From NCBI GenBank assembly GCA_015231595.1, contig JADGBH010000052.1:1-32701 (forward strand): 32,701 nucleotides of DNA. Direction: 5' to 3'. The notes beneath the pieces are model-generated. The model had not been told where the DNA came from. It saw only the letters and a program-made list of their open reading frames with translations, and did not search any database. The position numbers were made by a program, and so were the translations under genes. The first letter of the stretch is position 1. The number at the start of each line of letters is the position of its first letter. Positions 16,446 through 24,928 of the stretch are shown here, one piece after another. The DNA comes from Desulfobacterales bacterium (lineage in GTDB: Bacteria > Desulfobacterota > Desulfobacteria > Desulfobacterales > JADGBH01).

Positions 16446-16991
16446 ATGTATGTCCCAAGGTACATGTTTTTTACAAAAGGTTTAGGAACCGACAAAGAAA
16501 AATTATCATCTTATGAGAACGCATTAAGAAGCGCAAGGATAGCTCATTTAAACTTAGTTACGGTTTCATCAATTTTTCCTCCCCATTGTAAGATAATTGA
16601 TATTGAAACAGGACTTACTAAATTAGAAGCAGGAGAGATTACCCATTGCGTTTTAGCAAGGCAGGAAATAAATGAACCTGGAAGACGTATTGTAGCGAGC
16701 ATAGGATTAGCTTTACCATCTGAACCAGGTAAATATGGATATCTTTCAGAACACCATGGATTTGGAGAAACAGAACAGCAAGCAGGAGATTACGCAGAAG
16801 ATCTAGCAGCATCAATGCTTGCAAACACTCTTGGCATTGATTTTGATCCTGATAAAGATTATGACTCAAGAAGAGAAGTTTATAAAATGTCTGGAAAAAT
16901 AGTTGAATCACAGCATATTACTATGGGCTCTGAAGGAGCAGAAGGCGGCTTGTGGACTACCGTTCTTGCTGCTGCAGTTTTTGTAAAATAG
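16446..16991 (+). CDS. pdaD: Pyruvoyl-dependent arginine decarboxylase
   Basis: The enzyme converts arginine to agmatine and CO2 with a covalently bound pyruvoyl group, first step of a putrescine route. The 181-residue proenzyme has the self-cleavage motif TVSSIFPP at 39-46; cleavage between Ser41 and Ser42 would give the pyruvoyl on the alpha chain. Other family stretches are GEITHCVLARQE and YLSEHHGFGETEQQAGDYAEDLAASML. Length fits archaeal and bacterial PdaD. AAGGAGGG lies upstream of the ATG. Agmatinase follows after 12 bp, so the two are probably co-transcribed and act in series. Confidence 0.92.
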   Translation: MYVPRYMFFTKGLGTDKEKLSSYENALRSARIAHLNLVTVSSIFPPHCKIIDIETGLTKLEAGEITHCVLARQEINEPGRRIVASIGLALPSEPGKYGYLSEHHGFGETEQQAGDYAEDLAASMLANTLGIDFDPDKDYDSRREVYKMSGKIVESQHITMGSEGAEGGLWTTVLAAAVFVK

Positions 16992-17003
16992 GATGAATAA
17001 GTT

Positions 17004-17882
17004 ATGCAGTATAATAAGTTCATGCCATTTGGGGGACCAGATGTTCAATTTGATAATTTCGATTTATCAAACATTGTAATATTGCCTATCTGTTATGAAA
17101 ATAAACCCTCTTACGGTATAGGGAGCTTATACGGCCCTATTCATATTTTAAATGCATCATTTCAATTAGAACAAATAGATGAAGAAACTTTAGAGGATTG
17201 GACAAAGTTAAAAATTCATACATTATTTCCCTTTGTCCCTTCCTCTATTCCAGATACCGCTGTTAACGAAATAAAAAAAACTGCCATTAAGATAATCGAA
17301 CAAAAAAAATTTCTTTTATCACTCGGAGGAGATCATGCTATTTCAATAGGGCTTATAGATGCAGCAAATAACTTTCATAAAGATATAAGCGTACTGCAAA
17401 TTGATGCTCATGCTGATTTAAGAAATACATGGAATGGAAGCAAATATAATCATGCTTGTGTTATTAGAAGAATATTAGATAACTATAACGTACCAGTTGT
17501 TCAGGTAGGAATAAGATCCTTTTCAAAGGAAGAACTCGAATATATAAAAAATAAAAATTTAACTCCTTTTTATGCCCATTTATTGAATCCTAACGATAAT
17601 TCATGGATGTTACAAGTAGCAAATAAGCTTTCAAATAATGTATATATTACTCTCGATTTAGATGGACTTGATCCTTCCGTCATACCTGGAACAGGTACAC
17701 CAGAACCAGGAGGCCTTTCATACAAGCAGGTTGTTGAATTAATAAAAATAATTGGAAAAGAAAAAAATGTGATCGGCGCTGATATCAACGAACTTTCAAA
17801 AATAGAAGGAACTCAAGTTTCAGAATATACGGCAGCGAAGCTTGCAACTAAAATTTTTATTCACTGCTCAAAAAATAACTGA
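17004..17882 (+). CDS. speB: Agmatinase (ureohydrolase family)
   Basis: This dinuclear manganese hydrolase converts agmatine to putrescine and urea. The 292-residue product shows the full metal-binding set: GGDHAISIG with His111, DAHADLR with Asp134, His136 and Asp138, and LDLDGLDPSVIPGTGTPEPGG with Asp218 and Asp220. The arginase/agmatinase family shares these motifs, but the adjacent arginine decarboxylase points to agmatine as substrate. AGGA precedes the ATG. It lies 12 bp after pdaD. A hairpin with a T-run at 17938-17967 may end the operon. Confidence 0.9.
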   Translation: MQYNKFMPFGGPDVQFDNFDLSNIVILPICYENKPSYGIGSLYGPIHILNASFQLEQIDEETLEDWTKLKIHTLFPFVPSSIPDTAVNEIKKTAIKIIEQKKFLLSLGGDHAISIGLIDAANNFHKDISVLQIDAHADLRNTWNGSKYNHACVIRRILDNYNVPVVQVGIRSFSKEELEYIKNKNLTPFYAHLLNPNDNSWMLQVANKLSNNVYITLDLDGLDPSVIPGTGTPEPGGLSYKQVVELIKIIGKEKNVIGADINELSKIEGTQVSEYTAAKLATKIFIHCSKNN

Positions 17883-17897
17883 TACTCGGTTTTTTGC

Positions 17898-17963
17898 TAA
17901 GGCTAAAATTAAAGATTAATTCAAATTTTTCTATATCAAAAGTAAAAAGCATATGTTACTTTT
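17898..17963 (+). repeat. Extended copy of the TAAGGCTAAA repeat with hairpin
   Basis: The block 17898-17934 (TAAGGCTAAAATTAAAG ... CTAT) matches 25628-25664 with only about four mismatches in 37 bases. After it, AAAAGTAA (17938-17945) pairs with TTACTTTT (17956-17963), followed by T residues. It may act as the terminator of pdaD-speB. The second copy keeps the hairpin but with different stem bases. Confidence 0.7.
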
Positions 17964-18046
17964 TTAATCTAAAATTTCTATTGCAATTTAGTCTCTTTAA
18001 GTCCATTATTACCACATAAAAAAAATTTAAATACAAAGAAAAATTA

Positions 18047-18817
18047 ATGCCCATGAAAAAAACTTATTACATTTTTATAATATTATTTTTACTGGTTTCT
18101 TCCAAAATATATGCTGATAATAATTCCTTTGAGATTGGTGAAAAGCTTGTTTATGAAATAAAATGGGGTGTTATAACTGCAGCAAATTTAACTTTAGAAG
18201 TTAATCCTTGTGAACCGATTGAAAATATCCCTGTTTATCATTTTGTCATGTCAGTTAAAACTTCTGATTTTATAGATTATTTTTATAAAGTTAGAAGTTT
18301 ATATGAATCTTATACAGCTCAGGATCTAAGCCGCTCATTTATATTTAAAAAAAAACAAAGGGAAGGAAGCACAAAAAGAGAAGTAATTGTAAATTTTGAT
18401 TGGAATAAAAAAGAAGCTTCTTATTCTAATTTTGGGAAAAAAGAAAAAATAACAGTTCTGAATACTAACACTTTAGATCCTTTAGCTATTTTATATTTTT
18501 GTAGAATTATAGATTTAAAAGAAAAAACTACAATTCAACGATGGGTATGCGACGGAAAAGACAACATATTGTCATCTGCTCAAATACTTAAGAGAGAAAC
18601 AAAAAAAATTGGAATTGGAAGTTTTGACACATATTTAATAGAACCAGATTTAAAAAGTGTAGGCGGCGTTTTTAAAAAAACAAAAAATCCAAGCTTTAAA
18701 ATGTGGGTTACTGCGGATGAAAAGCGTACTCCTGTTTTTATACAAAGCAAAGTCATTGTAGGAAGCTTTGTAGTCGAGTTAGTTGCTATTGAATCTATCG
18801 AAAAAAATAAAAAATAG
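18047..18817 (+). CDS. DUF3108 periplasmic protein
   Basis: The 256-residue product has a signal peptide (about 1-24: MKK, hydrophobic core, IYADNN). It matches the DUF3108 type: an early FEIGEKLVYEIKWGVITAANLTLEV, then VRSLYESYTAQDLSRSFIFKKKQREGSTKREV, and a late TPVFIQSKVIVGSFVVELVAIE. Such proteins are predicted periplasmic beta-rich domains, probably lipid- or envelope-associated; the function is unknown. Start: ATG 18047 or 18053, neither with a clear ribosome site. It lies upstream of the second polysaccharide cluster by 35 bp. Confidence 0.8.
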   Translation: MPMKKTYYIFIILFLLVSSKIYADNNSFEIGEKLVYEIKWGVITAANLTLEVNPCEPIENIPVYHFVMSVKTSDFIDYFYKVRSLYESYTAQDLSRSFIFKKKQREGSTKREVIVNFDWNKKEASYSNFGKKEKITVLNTNTLDPLAILYFCRIIDLKEKTTIQRWVCDGKDNILSSAQILKRETKKIGIGSFDTYLIEPDLKSVGGVFKKTKNPSFKMWVTADEKRTPVFIQSKVIVGSFVVELVAIESIEKNKK

Positions 18818-18852
18818 TTTTAGAGAAAATACTTTATTCGAAAATAATTTTT

Positions 18853-20082
18853 ATGAATATCTTATTAATAAATCATTACGCTGGTTCCGTAGAACACGGT
18901 ATGGAATATAGACCTTTTTATATGGCTCGTGAATGGAAAAAATTAGGGCATAAAACCCTAATAACAGCCGCTTCTTTTTCCCATGTAAGATCCAAACAGC
19001 CTGAATTTAAAAAAAAAATTTTTTACGAAAGTATCAAAGGGATCAATTATTTATGGCTAAAAACTCCATCTTATAATGGAAACGGAGTTGGTCGCATTTT
19101 TAATATGTTTAGCTTTATTTCAATGCTTTTTAAACAAGGCCAAGCAATCGCCCGTGAATTTAAACCAAAGGCCGTTATTGCATCTTCAACATACCCTCTT
19201 GACATTTTTCCAGCTTTTTATATTTCAAAACTTTCAAAGGCAAAACTTATTTTTGAAGTTCATGATTTATGGCCTTTATCTCCTAAAGAGTTGGGAGGCT
19301 ATTCAAAATATCATCCTTTTATTCAAATCATGCAAATTGCCGAAGATTTTGCCTATAAACATGCCGACAAAATAGTGTCAATCCTCCCAAAAACAAAGGA
19401 ATATATGATTTCAAGGGGTCTTGATCCTTTAAAATTTAATTACATACCAAACGGAGTTTTAATCGAAAATGAAACAAAGCATCTACCTGATGATATCCAA
19501 AAAATTTTGAAAAATTTAAAAAACAATGGAAAATTTCTTGTTTGTTATGCAGGCAGTCATGGACTTGCAAATGCTCTGGAATATTTTATTGATGCTGCCT
19601 ATCTTTTAAAAGACGAAAATGTCGCTTTTATTTTAGTAGGAAGAGGCCCTGCTAAAGAAAGTTTAAAACAAAAAGCTTATAGTTTAAAAAATGTTTTCTT
19701 TTTCGATACTATACATAAACTTTCAATGCCGGATCTTTTATCATTTATGGACGCTTTATACATAGGCTTGAAAAAAGAAACTCTTTTTAGGTTTGGGATA
19801 AGTCCAAATAAACTCATGGACTATATGCTTGCTGGAAAACCTGTCATCCACGCGATTGACGCTGGAAACGATATTGTAAAAGAAAGCGGTTGTGGAATTT
19901 CCATTGAGCCTGAAAATCCCAATGCTGTCTATTCAGCTGTAAAAAATTTAATGGCTTTAGATAAAAATAGCCTTGAAATTATGGGAAATAAAGGTAAAGA
20001 ATTTATTTTAAAAAATCACTCTTACTCAATTTTATCAGCACAATTTTTAGATGTTATAAAAGGAATATCAATTGAAAATTAG
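18853..20082 (+). CDS. GT4-family glycosyltransferase (WbuB-like)
   Basis: The 409-residue product is a family 4 GT-B transferase of the WbuB type. Typical parts are MNILLINHYAGSVEHGMEYRPFYMAREW at the N-terminus, ASSTYPLDIFPAFYISKLSKAKLIFEVHDLWPLSP in the acceptor domain, and VCYAGSHGLANALEYFIDAA and FGISPNKLMDYMLAGKPVI in the donor domain. It probably adds an amino or deoxy sugar to lipid-linked intermediates. It overlaps the DegT gene by 11 bp; together with the phosphoglycosyltransferase this makes a three-gene cassette. Exact donor unknown. Confidence 0.88.
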   Translation: MNILLINHYAGSVEHGMEYRPFYMAREWKKLGHKTLITAASFSHVRSKQPEFKKKIFYESIKGINYLWLKTPSYNGNGVGRIFNMFSFISMLFKQGQAIAREFKPKAVIASSTYPLDIFPAFYISKLSKAKLIFEVHDLWPLSPKELGGYSKYHPFIQIMQIAEDFAYKHADKIVSILPKTKEYMISRGLDPLKFNYIPNGVLIENETKHLPDDIQKILKNLKNNGKFLVCYAGSHGLANALEYFIDAAYLLKDENVAFILVGRGPAKESLKQKAYSLKNVFFFDTIHKLSMPDLLSFMDALYIGLKKETLFRFGISPNKLMDYMLAGKPVIHAIDAGNDIVKESGCGISIEPENPNAVYSAVKNLMALDKNSLEIMGNKGKEFILKNHSYSILSAQFLDVIKGISIEN

Positions 20083-21235
20083 GGATGAATTCATAAGCTT
20101 TTCTCCTCCACTAATTGGTGATGAAGAAATAAACGAGGTTATTGATACTTTAAAATCAAATTGGATAACTACTGGTCCTAAAACAAAACGTTTTGAAAAA
20201 GAATTTGCTAATTATTTTAACGCTCCTTGCGCATTAGCCCTAAATTCATGCACAGCCAGCCTTCACCTTGCCCTTGCTGCAAATAATATAGGAGAAGGAG
20301 ATGAAGTAATAACTACTCCCATGACATTTTCCGCTACTGTTAATGTAATTGAGCATGTCGGAGCTACTCCTGTTTTAGTTGATATTGAACCAGACACATT
20401 AAATATTGATGCAAAAAAAATAGAAGCTTCTATTACAAAAAAAACAAAAGCTATCATGGTAGTTCATTACGCTGGTCATCCGGTTGATCTTGATTCCGTA
20501 TTTGAAATTGCAAAACAAAAAAAAATTGAAGTTATAGAAGATGCCGCCCATGCTGTTTCAGCAAAATATAAAGGGAAATATATAGGTTCTGGCGATAACC
20601 CTGTTGCATTTAGTTTTTATGCCACAAAAAATCTTACTACAGCTGAAGGAGGAATGCTTACTGGAAATTCTGACTTTATTGAAAAAGCGAGAATTTTAAG
20701 CCTTCACGGAATGAACAAAGACGCATGGAAGCGTTATGATAAAGCTGGATCTTGGTACTATGAAATTGTTTCTCCGGGTTTTAAATATAATATGACAGAT
20801 ATTCAGTCATCTATAGGTATCTGGCAGCTTAAAAAATTATCTGACTTTCAAAAAAAAAGAGAAAAAATTGTAGAAGCTTATAATTCAGCCTTTAAGGGAG
20901 TTAATGAAATCGAACTTCCAGTAAAAAAAGGAGATATAAAACACTCTTGGCATCTTTATGTTATTAAACTGAATTTAGATACATTGACTATTGATAGAGA
21001 CATATTTATAAATGAACTAACCACAAGAAATATAGGAGCGTCTGTTCATTTTATACCGATTCATATTCATCCTTATTATAAAAATAAATATAAATTTAAA
21101 GCAGAAGACTTTCCAGTCGCATTAGAAAATTTTAAAAAAATAATTAGCCTGCCTTTAAATGCGGCATTAACTGATAATGAAGTTAATTATATAATTGAAG
21201 CTGTTTTAGATATTATACAGATATATAAAAAATGA
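20072..21235 (+). CDS. DegT/DnrJ/EryC1 PLP-dependent sugar aminotransferase
   Basis: The 387-residue product transfers an amino group to a nucleotide-activated keto-sugar with pyridoxal phosphate (fold type I). The Schiff-base lysine is Lys186 in FYATKNLTTAEGG, the pyridine-N contact is Asp157 in IEDAAHA, and the loop NSCTASLHLAL (58-68) holds the phosphate contact. The start is TTG at 20072: AGGA lies seven bases upstream and no in-frame ATG fits better. It overlaps the GT gene by 11 bp and the PGT gene by 4 bp (ATGA). The product is probably a UDP-amino-dideoxy sugar as in PglE/PseC-type enzymes; a matching dehydratase is not in the window. Confidence 0.9.
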   Translation: MKIRDEFISFSPPLIGDEEINEVIDTLKSNWITTGPKTKRFEKEFANYFNAPCALALNSCTASLHLALAANNIGEGDEVITTPMTFSATVNVIEHVGATPVLVDIEPDTLNIDAKKIEASITKKTKAIMVVHYAGHPVDLDSVFEIAKQKKIEVIEDAAHAVSAKYKGKYIGSGDNPVAFSFYATKNLTTAEGGMLTGNSDFIEKARILSLHGMNKDAWKRYDKAGSWYYEIVSPGFKYNMTDIQSSIGIWQLKKLSDFQKKREKIVEAYNSAFKGVNEIELPVKKGDIKHSWHLYVIKLNLDTLTIDRDIFINELTTRNIGASVHFIPIHIHPYYKNKYKFKAEDFPVALENFKKIISLPLNAALTDNEVNYIIEAVLDIIQIYKK

Positions 21236-21831
21236 TAACTTCAAAGCGTATTTTTGATTTAACTTTTGCAGGGTTACTTTTTTTTATTTTATCCCCTGTT
21301 TTAGTTTCAATTGCTATTACAATAAAATTAAACGATAAAGGAAACGTTTTTTTTAAGCAGAAAAGAATCGGTTTTAAGGGAAAACCATTTTTAATGTATA
21401 AATTCAGAACTATGGTTAAAAATGCCGAAAAAATCGGGGGATCTCTTACAATCGGCAAAGATCCTCGAATTACTAAAATTGGATTTTGGCTAAGAAAATT
21501 TAAACTTGACGAAATTCCCCAGCTTATAAATGTAATTAATAATGAAATGAGCATTGTGGGCCCTCGGCCAGAAGTTCAAAAATATGTTGAATTGTATAAT
21601 AATGAACAAAAAGAGGTATTAAATCTAATGCCAGGAATTACTGATCCTGCTTCAATAAAATATAGTAATGAAAGTGCTATTCTAAAAAAATTTTCCGATC
21701 CTGAGGATGCTTATATTAAAATAATAATGCCTGAAAAAATACAGATTAATTTAAATTATGCATCTTCCGCTACGATATGGACTGATTTTTATGTTATTTT
21801 ACAAACCCTAAAAATTTTTGATATTCGATAA
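21232..21831 (+). CDS. Initiating phosphoglycosyltransferase (PglC/WcaJ-type)
   Basis: This monotopic membrane enzyme transfers a phospho-sugar from a UDP-sugar to undecaprenyl phosphate, the first membrane step of polysaccharide synthesis. The 199-residue size is that of the short PglC class, with only the catalytic domain. Features are the basic-hydrophobic re-entrant helix (KRIFDLTFAGLLFFILSP), KQKRIGFKGKPFLMYKFRTM, the Asp-Glu dyad in KLDEIPQLINV and the MSIVGPRPE signature. Start ATG overlaps the DegT stop by 4 bp, indicating coupling. With the aminotransferase it suggests that the first sugar is an amino-deoxy sugar (inference). Confidence 0.92.
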   Translation: MITSKRIFDLTFAGLLFFILSPVLVSIAITIKLNDKGNVFFKQKRIGFKGKPFLMYKFRTMVKNAEKIGGSLTIGKDPRITKIGFWLRKFKLDEIPQLINVINNEMSIVGPRPEVQKYVELYNNEQKEVLNLMPGITDPASIKYSNESAILKKFSDPEDAYIKIIMPEKIQINLNYASSATIWTDFYVILQTLKIFDIR

Positions 21832-21862
21832 ATAGTTACTTAAAAAAGGAAAGAAAAAAAAC

Positions 21863-22183
21863 ATGATTAAGCGTATTGAAGTATTCAAAGAAAATAGTTT
21901 CAGTGACAAGAGCTTTAAGAAATTTTTAGTTCATGACTCACCCTATTTCAAAATACTAAATTTTAATTTCAGTGCCGGCCAGGAATTACCCATTCATTCC
22001 CACGACATTGAGGGACAATTAGCCATCACAGTTCTTGAAGGCAACGGAGAATTTCTAGGTAAAGACAACTCTACTTTTTCGGCAAACACTGGTGATGTTC
22101 TTATTTCAGATATTAGTGAACCACACGGAATTAGAGCAAAAACAAACATGAGAGTATTGGTTACAATAGCACCGCCAATATGA
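21863..22183 (+). CDS. Small cupin-domain protein
   Basis: The 106-residue product is a single cupin. Motif 1 is HSHDIEGQLAITVLEGNGEF (about 40-60) with two histidines and a glutamate, and motif 2 is GDVLISDISEPHGI (about 78-91) with a further histidine. This 3-His-1-Glu set can bind a divalent metal. Substrate or role cannot be given: such proteins include redox-stress sensors and isomerases. AAGGA precedes the ATG. It lies 31 bp after the phosphoglycosyltransferase and may be the last gene of that operon. Confidence 0.82.
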   Translation: MIKRIEVFKENSFSDKSFKKFLVHDSPYFKILNFNFSAGQELPIHSHDIEGQLAITVLEGNGEFLGKDNSTFSANTGDVLISDISEPHGIRAKTNMRVLVTIAPPI

Positions 22184-22219
22184 TACAATTTTTGCATTCA
22201 TTTAATCAGGATTGATCTT

Positions 22220-22798
22220 ATGGAAACAAAAGCTACATTCGTTAGTCTCATTCTATTTGGAGCATTTTATATTTGCATAGGAGCATACTTTCTAAACAAA
22301 GCACGAAGATCAGAGTTTTGGCCCAAAACATCAGCCACTATTAAACATTGCGCTATAGTTGAAGATTATGACGAGGCTCCTACTTTTCAGACAACTATTT
22401 CTTATTCATATACTATTAATAAGACTCAATATGACGGATATCAAATATATGACGGATATCAAGCAACTGGATCATACGAACCACATAAAGCTATTTATGA
22501 ATATCTAAAAGATGCTCAAACTGTAGAAGTAAGATACAATCCATCAAATCCAAGTGATTCTGTCATTGCTTATGGTTTAAGCAAACAACATTTATCTTTT
22601 ATTATTTTTGGCGGATTATTCGTATTAATAACGGTGATGGCCACATTATATAAATTTTCTCCAGATACATTTAACAATCCAATTTATTGGTTTGTGGTAT
22701 GTTCAATATTTTTTTCTGGAGTTATCGGATACATAAAGCTGTTGGCTTCAGTCGAAGATAATATTATCCAACGAATTAAAATTTTGGGAAAAAATTAG
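22220..22798 (+). CDS. DUF3592 membrane protein
   Basis: The 192-residue product matches the DUF3592 type: an N-terminal TM (about 5-25), a soluble beta domain (TFQTTISYSYTINKTQYDGYQ ... VEVRYNPSNPSDSVI) and two further TMs at about 115-137 and 152-175. The function is unknown. It contains an in-frame exact duplication (16 identical bases, period 18; 22429-22462) that gives two YDGYQ segments. AGGA precedes the ATG. It follows the cupin gene by 36 bp and its stop lies 1 bp from the convergent response-regulator gene. Confidence 0.75.
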   Translation: METKATFVSLILFGAFYICIGAYFLNKARRSEFWPKTSATIKHCAIVEDYDEAPTFQTTISYSYTINKTQYDGYQIYDGYQATGSYEPHKAIYEYLKDAQTVEVRYNPSNPSDSVIAYGLSKQHLSFIIFGGLFVLITVMATLYKFSPDTFNNPIYWFVVCSIFFSGVIGYIKLLASVEDNIIQRIKILGKN

Positions 22799-22799
22799 T

Positions 22800-23453
22800 C
22801 TAAGTATCAAGGGAAATAAGCCCTTCTTTTAAAGCGAACTTTGTCAGTTCAGCTATGCTGAAAAGATTAAGTTTTTCCATAATTTGCCTACGGTGGGTTT
22901 CAACAGTTGATACGCTAACATGAAGCTTTGTAGCAATATCCTTTGTTTTTGAGCCTTCAGCTATTAATTGCAAGACTTCCCGCTCCCTTTCTGTTAAAAT
23001 TTCTATTCCGTATTTTTCTGTTTCAGGCAAACGATTAAGATAGTCTTTTATTACAACCCCTGCGATTTTAGGACTAATATATATTTGTCCTTTCATTACG
23101 GTACTGATCGCATTAAATAATTCTTCTGATGCTGAATATTTAGGCAAATACGCGGAAACACCTGCTTTAAACATACCTACAACAAATCTTTTTTGGGTAT
23201 GAATAGAAAGAGCTATAATTTTTGTTGATGGAAGTTCGGACATTATTTGACGAGATGCATCAATGCCATTTAATTCCGGCATACTTATATCCATAACTAT
23301 AACATCTGGTTTTAGCTTTACAGCCAATTGAACAGCTTGCCTGCCATTTTTTGCTTCAGCAATAACTTCCATGCCTGATTTTTTGTCTATTAAAGCTTTT
23401 AAACCGTCTCTTATAATATCGTGGTCATCTGCAATTAATACTTTTATGGTCAT
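22800..23453 (-). CDS. NarL/FixJ-family response regulator
   Basis: The 217-residue product has an N-terminal receiver domain (about 1-120) with the acidic DD pair at 9-10, phospho-acceptor Asp55 in VIVMDISMP and the switch residue in ALSIHT. A C-terminal LuxR helix-turn-helix (about 150-210) has LTEREREVLQLIAEGSKTKDIATKLHVSVSTVETH. It should bind DNA on phosphorylation by the upstream kinase. Its ATG lies 28 bp inside the kinase gene, so the pair is translationally coupled. The regulon is unknown. Confidence 0.95.
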   Translation of the reverse strand: MTIKVLIADDHDIIRDGLKALIDKKSGMEVIAEAKNGRQAVQLAVKLKPDVIVMDISMPELNGIDASRQIMSELPSTKIIALSIHTQKRFVVGMFKAGVSAYLPKYSASEELFNAISTVMKGQIYISPKIAGVVIKDYLNRLPETEKYGIEILTEREREVLQLIAEGSKTKDIATKLHVSVSTVETHRRQIMEKLNLFSIAELTKFALKEGLISLDT

Positions 23454-24756
23454 AATTTAAAACACTTTTTTTGTAAAAATGTTCAGATTTAACAGGTAAA
23501 AATAAAGTTATATGAGTCCCTTTTGACGGAATTGAATTAATATCAATATAACCGCCATGATGACTCAATCTTTCACGAATGGAAAATAACCCAAAGCTTT
23601 TCTTTTTTTTATCATAGGTGTAAACATCAGAAGAGTTAAAACCTATTCCGTCATCTTCAATATCTATTTTTATTCCTTCATCATCTTTAATTGAAATAAT
23701 AGCGTGTTTAGCATTAGCATGCTTCACCATATTAAAAAACAGCTCTCTTACAGCTTGAAAAAGAAGAACCCTTATACTTTCTTCCATCAAACTGTCGTTA
23801 AAATCGTCTTTAAACTCTATTTCAATACCGTACCTTTCTGTAATATCATCGGAAAGGGCTTCAATTGCTGCAGATAACCCTATTTCATAAAGAATATGAG
23901 GGCTTAATTCAAAAGTAAGGGATCTTGTATCATGAATCGTTTGCTCAATTAAGTCGCCTATTTCATCAATTTCTTTTGAAAATTTAGAACTAACTTGATT
24001 ACGCAAAGAGCCTAATTTAATTCTTGATACAGTTAAAGTCTGACCTATACGATCATGTAATTCAACTGCTATTCTGCGCCGTTCTTTTTCTTCTATTAAT
24101 AAAAGCTCAGAAGATAGGGAACGAAGTTTCCCTTGATATTTTAAAAGCTCTTCTTCAGCTCTCCACCTTGCACAAACATTAGCTAAAATTTCAGATAATG
24201 TTTTTAAAAGAGTTATATGATTTTGAGTCCATTTTTTTTTAGAAGTTGTTGAAGATACAGAAATTAGTCCGATCATTTCATTGTTATAAACCATGCTACT
24301 TGCAAGGGTTGCTTGAATACCTTCAGCTTTGAAAAGCTCTTTTAAAGAACTCGCTTCAGAAGGTAATGTATCTAAATTAGGAATTTGAAGAAGTCCATAT
24401 TTTTCTAATTGTTTCCGAAACCAAGGAAAAAAATCTAATGGAAGATTTTGGTAATATTGAATATGTGGGGGCAAATGAGGCGCGCATATTTCATTAGTCA
24501 TGTTCATATATTGGCGATCTTTTGAAAGCTGAAATACACAAAAATAATCTTCATGGAGAAACTCGCTTAAAATATTTAAAGCCCTATCAATGCCCTGGCT
24601 TATTTCATTCGTGGATAAATTTATAAACATGGATGAAATCGACGAAATAACATATTCATTCTCAAGAAGCTGGGATAACTCTTCCTCAAGCCATCTATGG
24701 GACTTATATGTTTTTCGTAAAACTGGACGAAATATTTTTTTTAATATTTCTTTCAT
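23425..24756 (-). CDS. GAF-containing histidine kinase (HisKA_3/NarX-like)
   Basis: The 443-residue product has no obvious TM helix or signal, so it is probably a cytosolic sensor. A GAF-like domain lies at about 50-195 and a HisKA_3 dimerisation domain at about 220-290, with the phospho-acceptor His234 in RIAVELHDRIGQ. An HATPase domain follows at about 320-425, with N box FQAVRELFFNMVKHANAKHA, G1 box IEDDGIGFN and G2 FGLFSIRERL. It is paired with the NarL-type regulator downstream (29-bp overlap). The GAF ligand cannot be identified from sequence; no Cys-rich heme or Fe-S motif was seen. Confidence 0.9.
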   Translation of the reverse strand: MKEILKKIFRPVLRKTYKSHRWLEEELSQLLENEYVISSISSMFINLSTNEISQGIDRALNILSEFLHEDYFCVFQLSKDRQYMNMTNEICAPHLPPHIQYYQNLPLDFFPWFRKQLEKYGLLQIPNLDTLPSEASSLKELFKAEGIQATLASSMVYNNEMIGLISVSSTTSKKKWTQNHITLLKTLSEILANVCARWRAEEELLKYQGKLRSLSSELLLIEEKERRRIAVELHDRIGQTLTVSRIKLGSLRNQVSSKFSKEIDEIGDLIEQTIHDTRSLTFELSPHILYEIGLSAAIEALSDDITERYGIEIEFKDDFNDSLMEESIRVLLFQAVRELFFNMVKHANAKHAIISIKDDEGIKIDIEDDGIGFNSSDVYTYDKKKKSFGLFSIRERLSHHGGYIDINSIPSKGTHITLFLPVKSEHFYKKSVLNYDHKSINCR

Positions 24757-24770
24757 TTTGAAATATCAAC

Positions 24771-24871
24771 TTTTATTGATAATAATATTAATAATAAAAT
24801 ATTTTTTATTCTATCTTAACTATTTTTAGCCTTAGACACAATATAATATTAATGATAAATATATCAATAAT
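24771..24871. repeat. Mirrored copy of the two-stem-loop/TAAGGCTAAAAATA element
   Basis: The core is on the minus strand (24820-24837, GTCTAAGGCTAAAAATAG). On either side are an imperfect palindrome at 24771-24799 (TTTTATTGATA-type arm) and a stem at 24848-24857/24862-24871 with 9 of 10 pairs (ATTAATGATA with TATCAATAAT). Order and approximate spacing match the element at 6222-6330. Stems here are less perfect, so the copy may be decayed. Confidence 0.65.
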
Positions 24872-24872
24872 T

Positions 24873-24914
24873 ATAATTTAACAGACAGACGATACAGTCT
24901 GTCTGTTAAATTAT
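24873..24914 (-). terminator. Terminator-like hairpin after the EF-P gene
   Basis: Perfect 18-bp arms (24873-24890 and 24897-24914, loop GATACA) contain CAGACAGAC. On the minus strand it starts about 15 bases past the efp stop and is followed by AT-rich DNA, though not by a clean U-run. It is the strongest hairpin in this gap and may also stop read-through toward the kinase gene. Confidence 0.6.
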
Positions 24915-24928
24915 TAATTAGTTATTCA

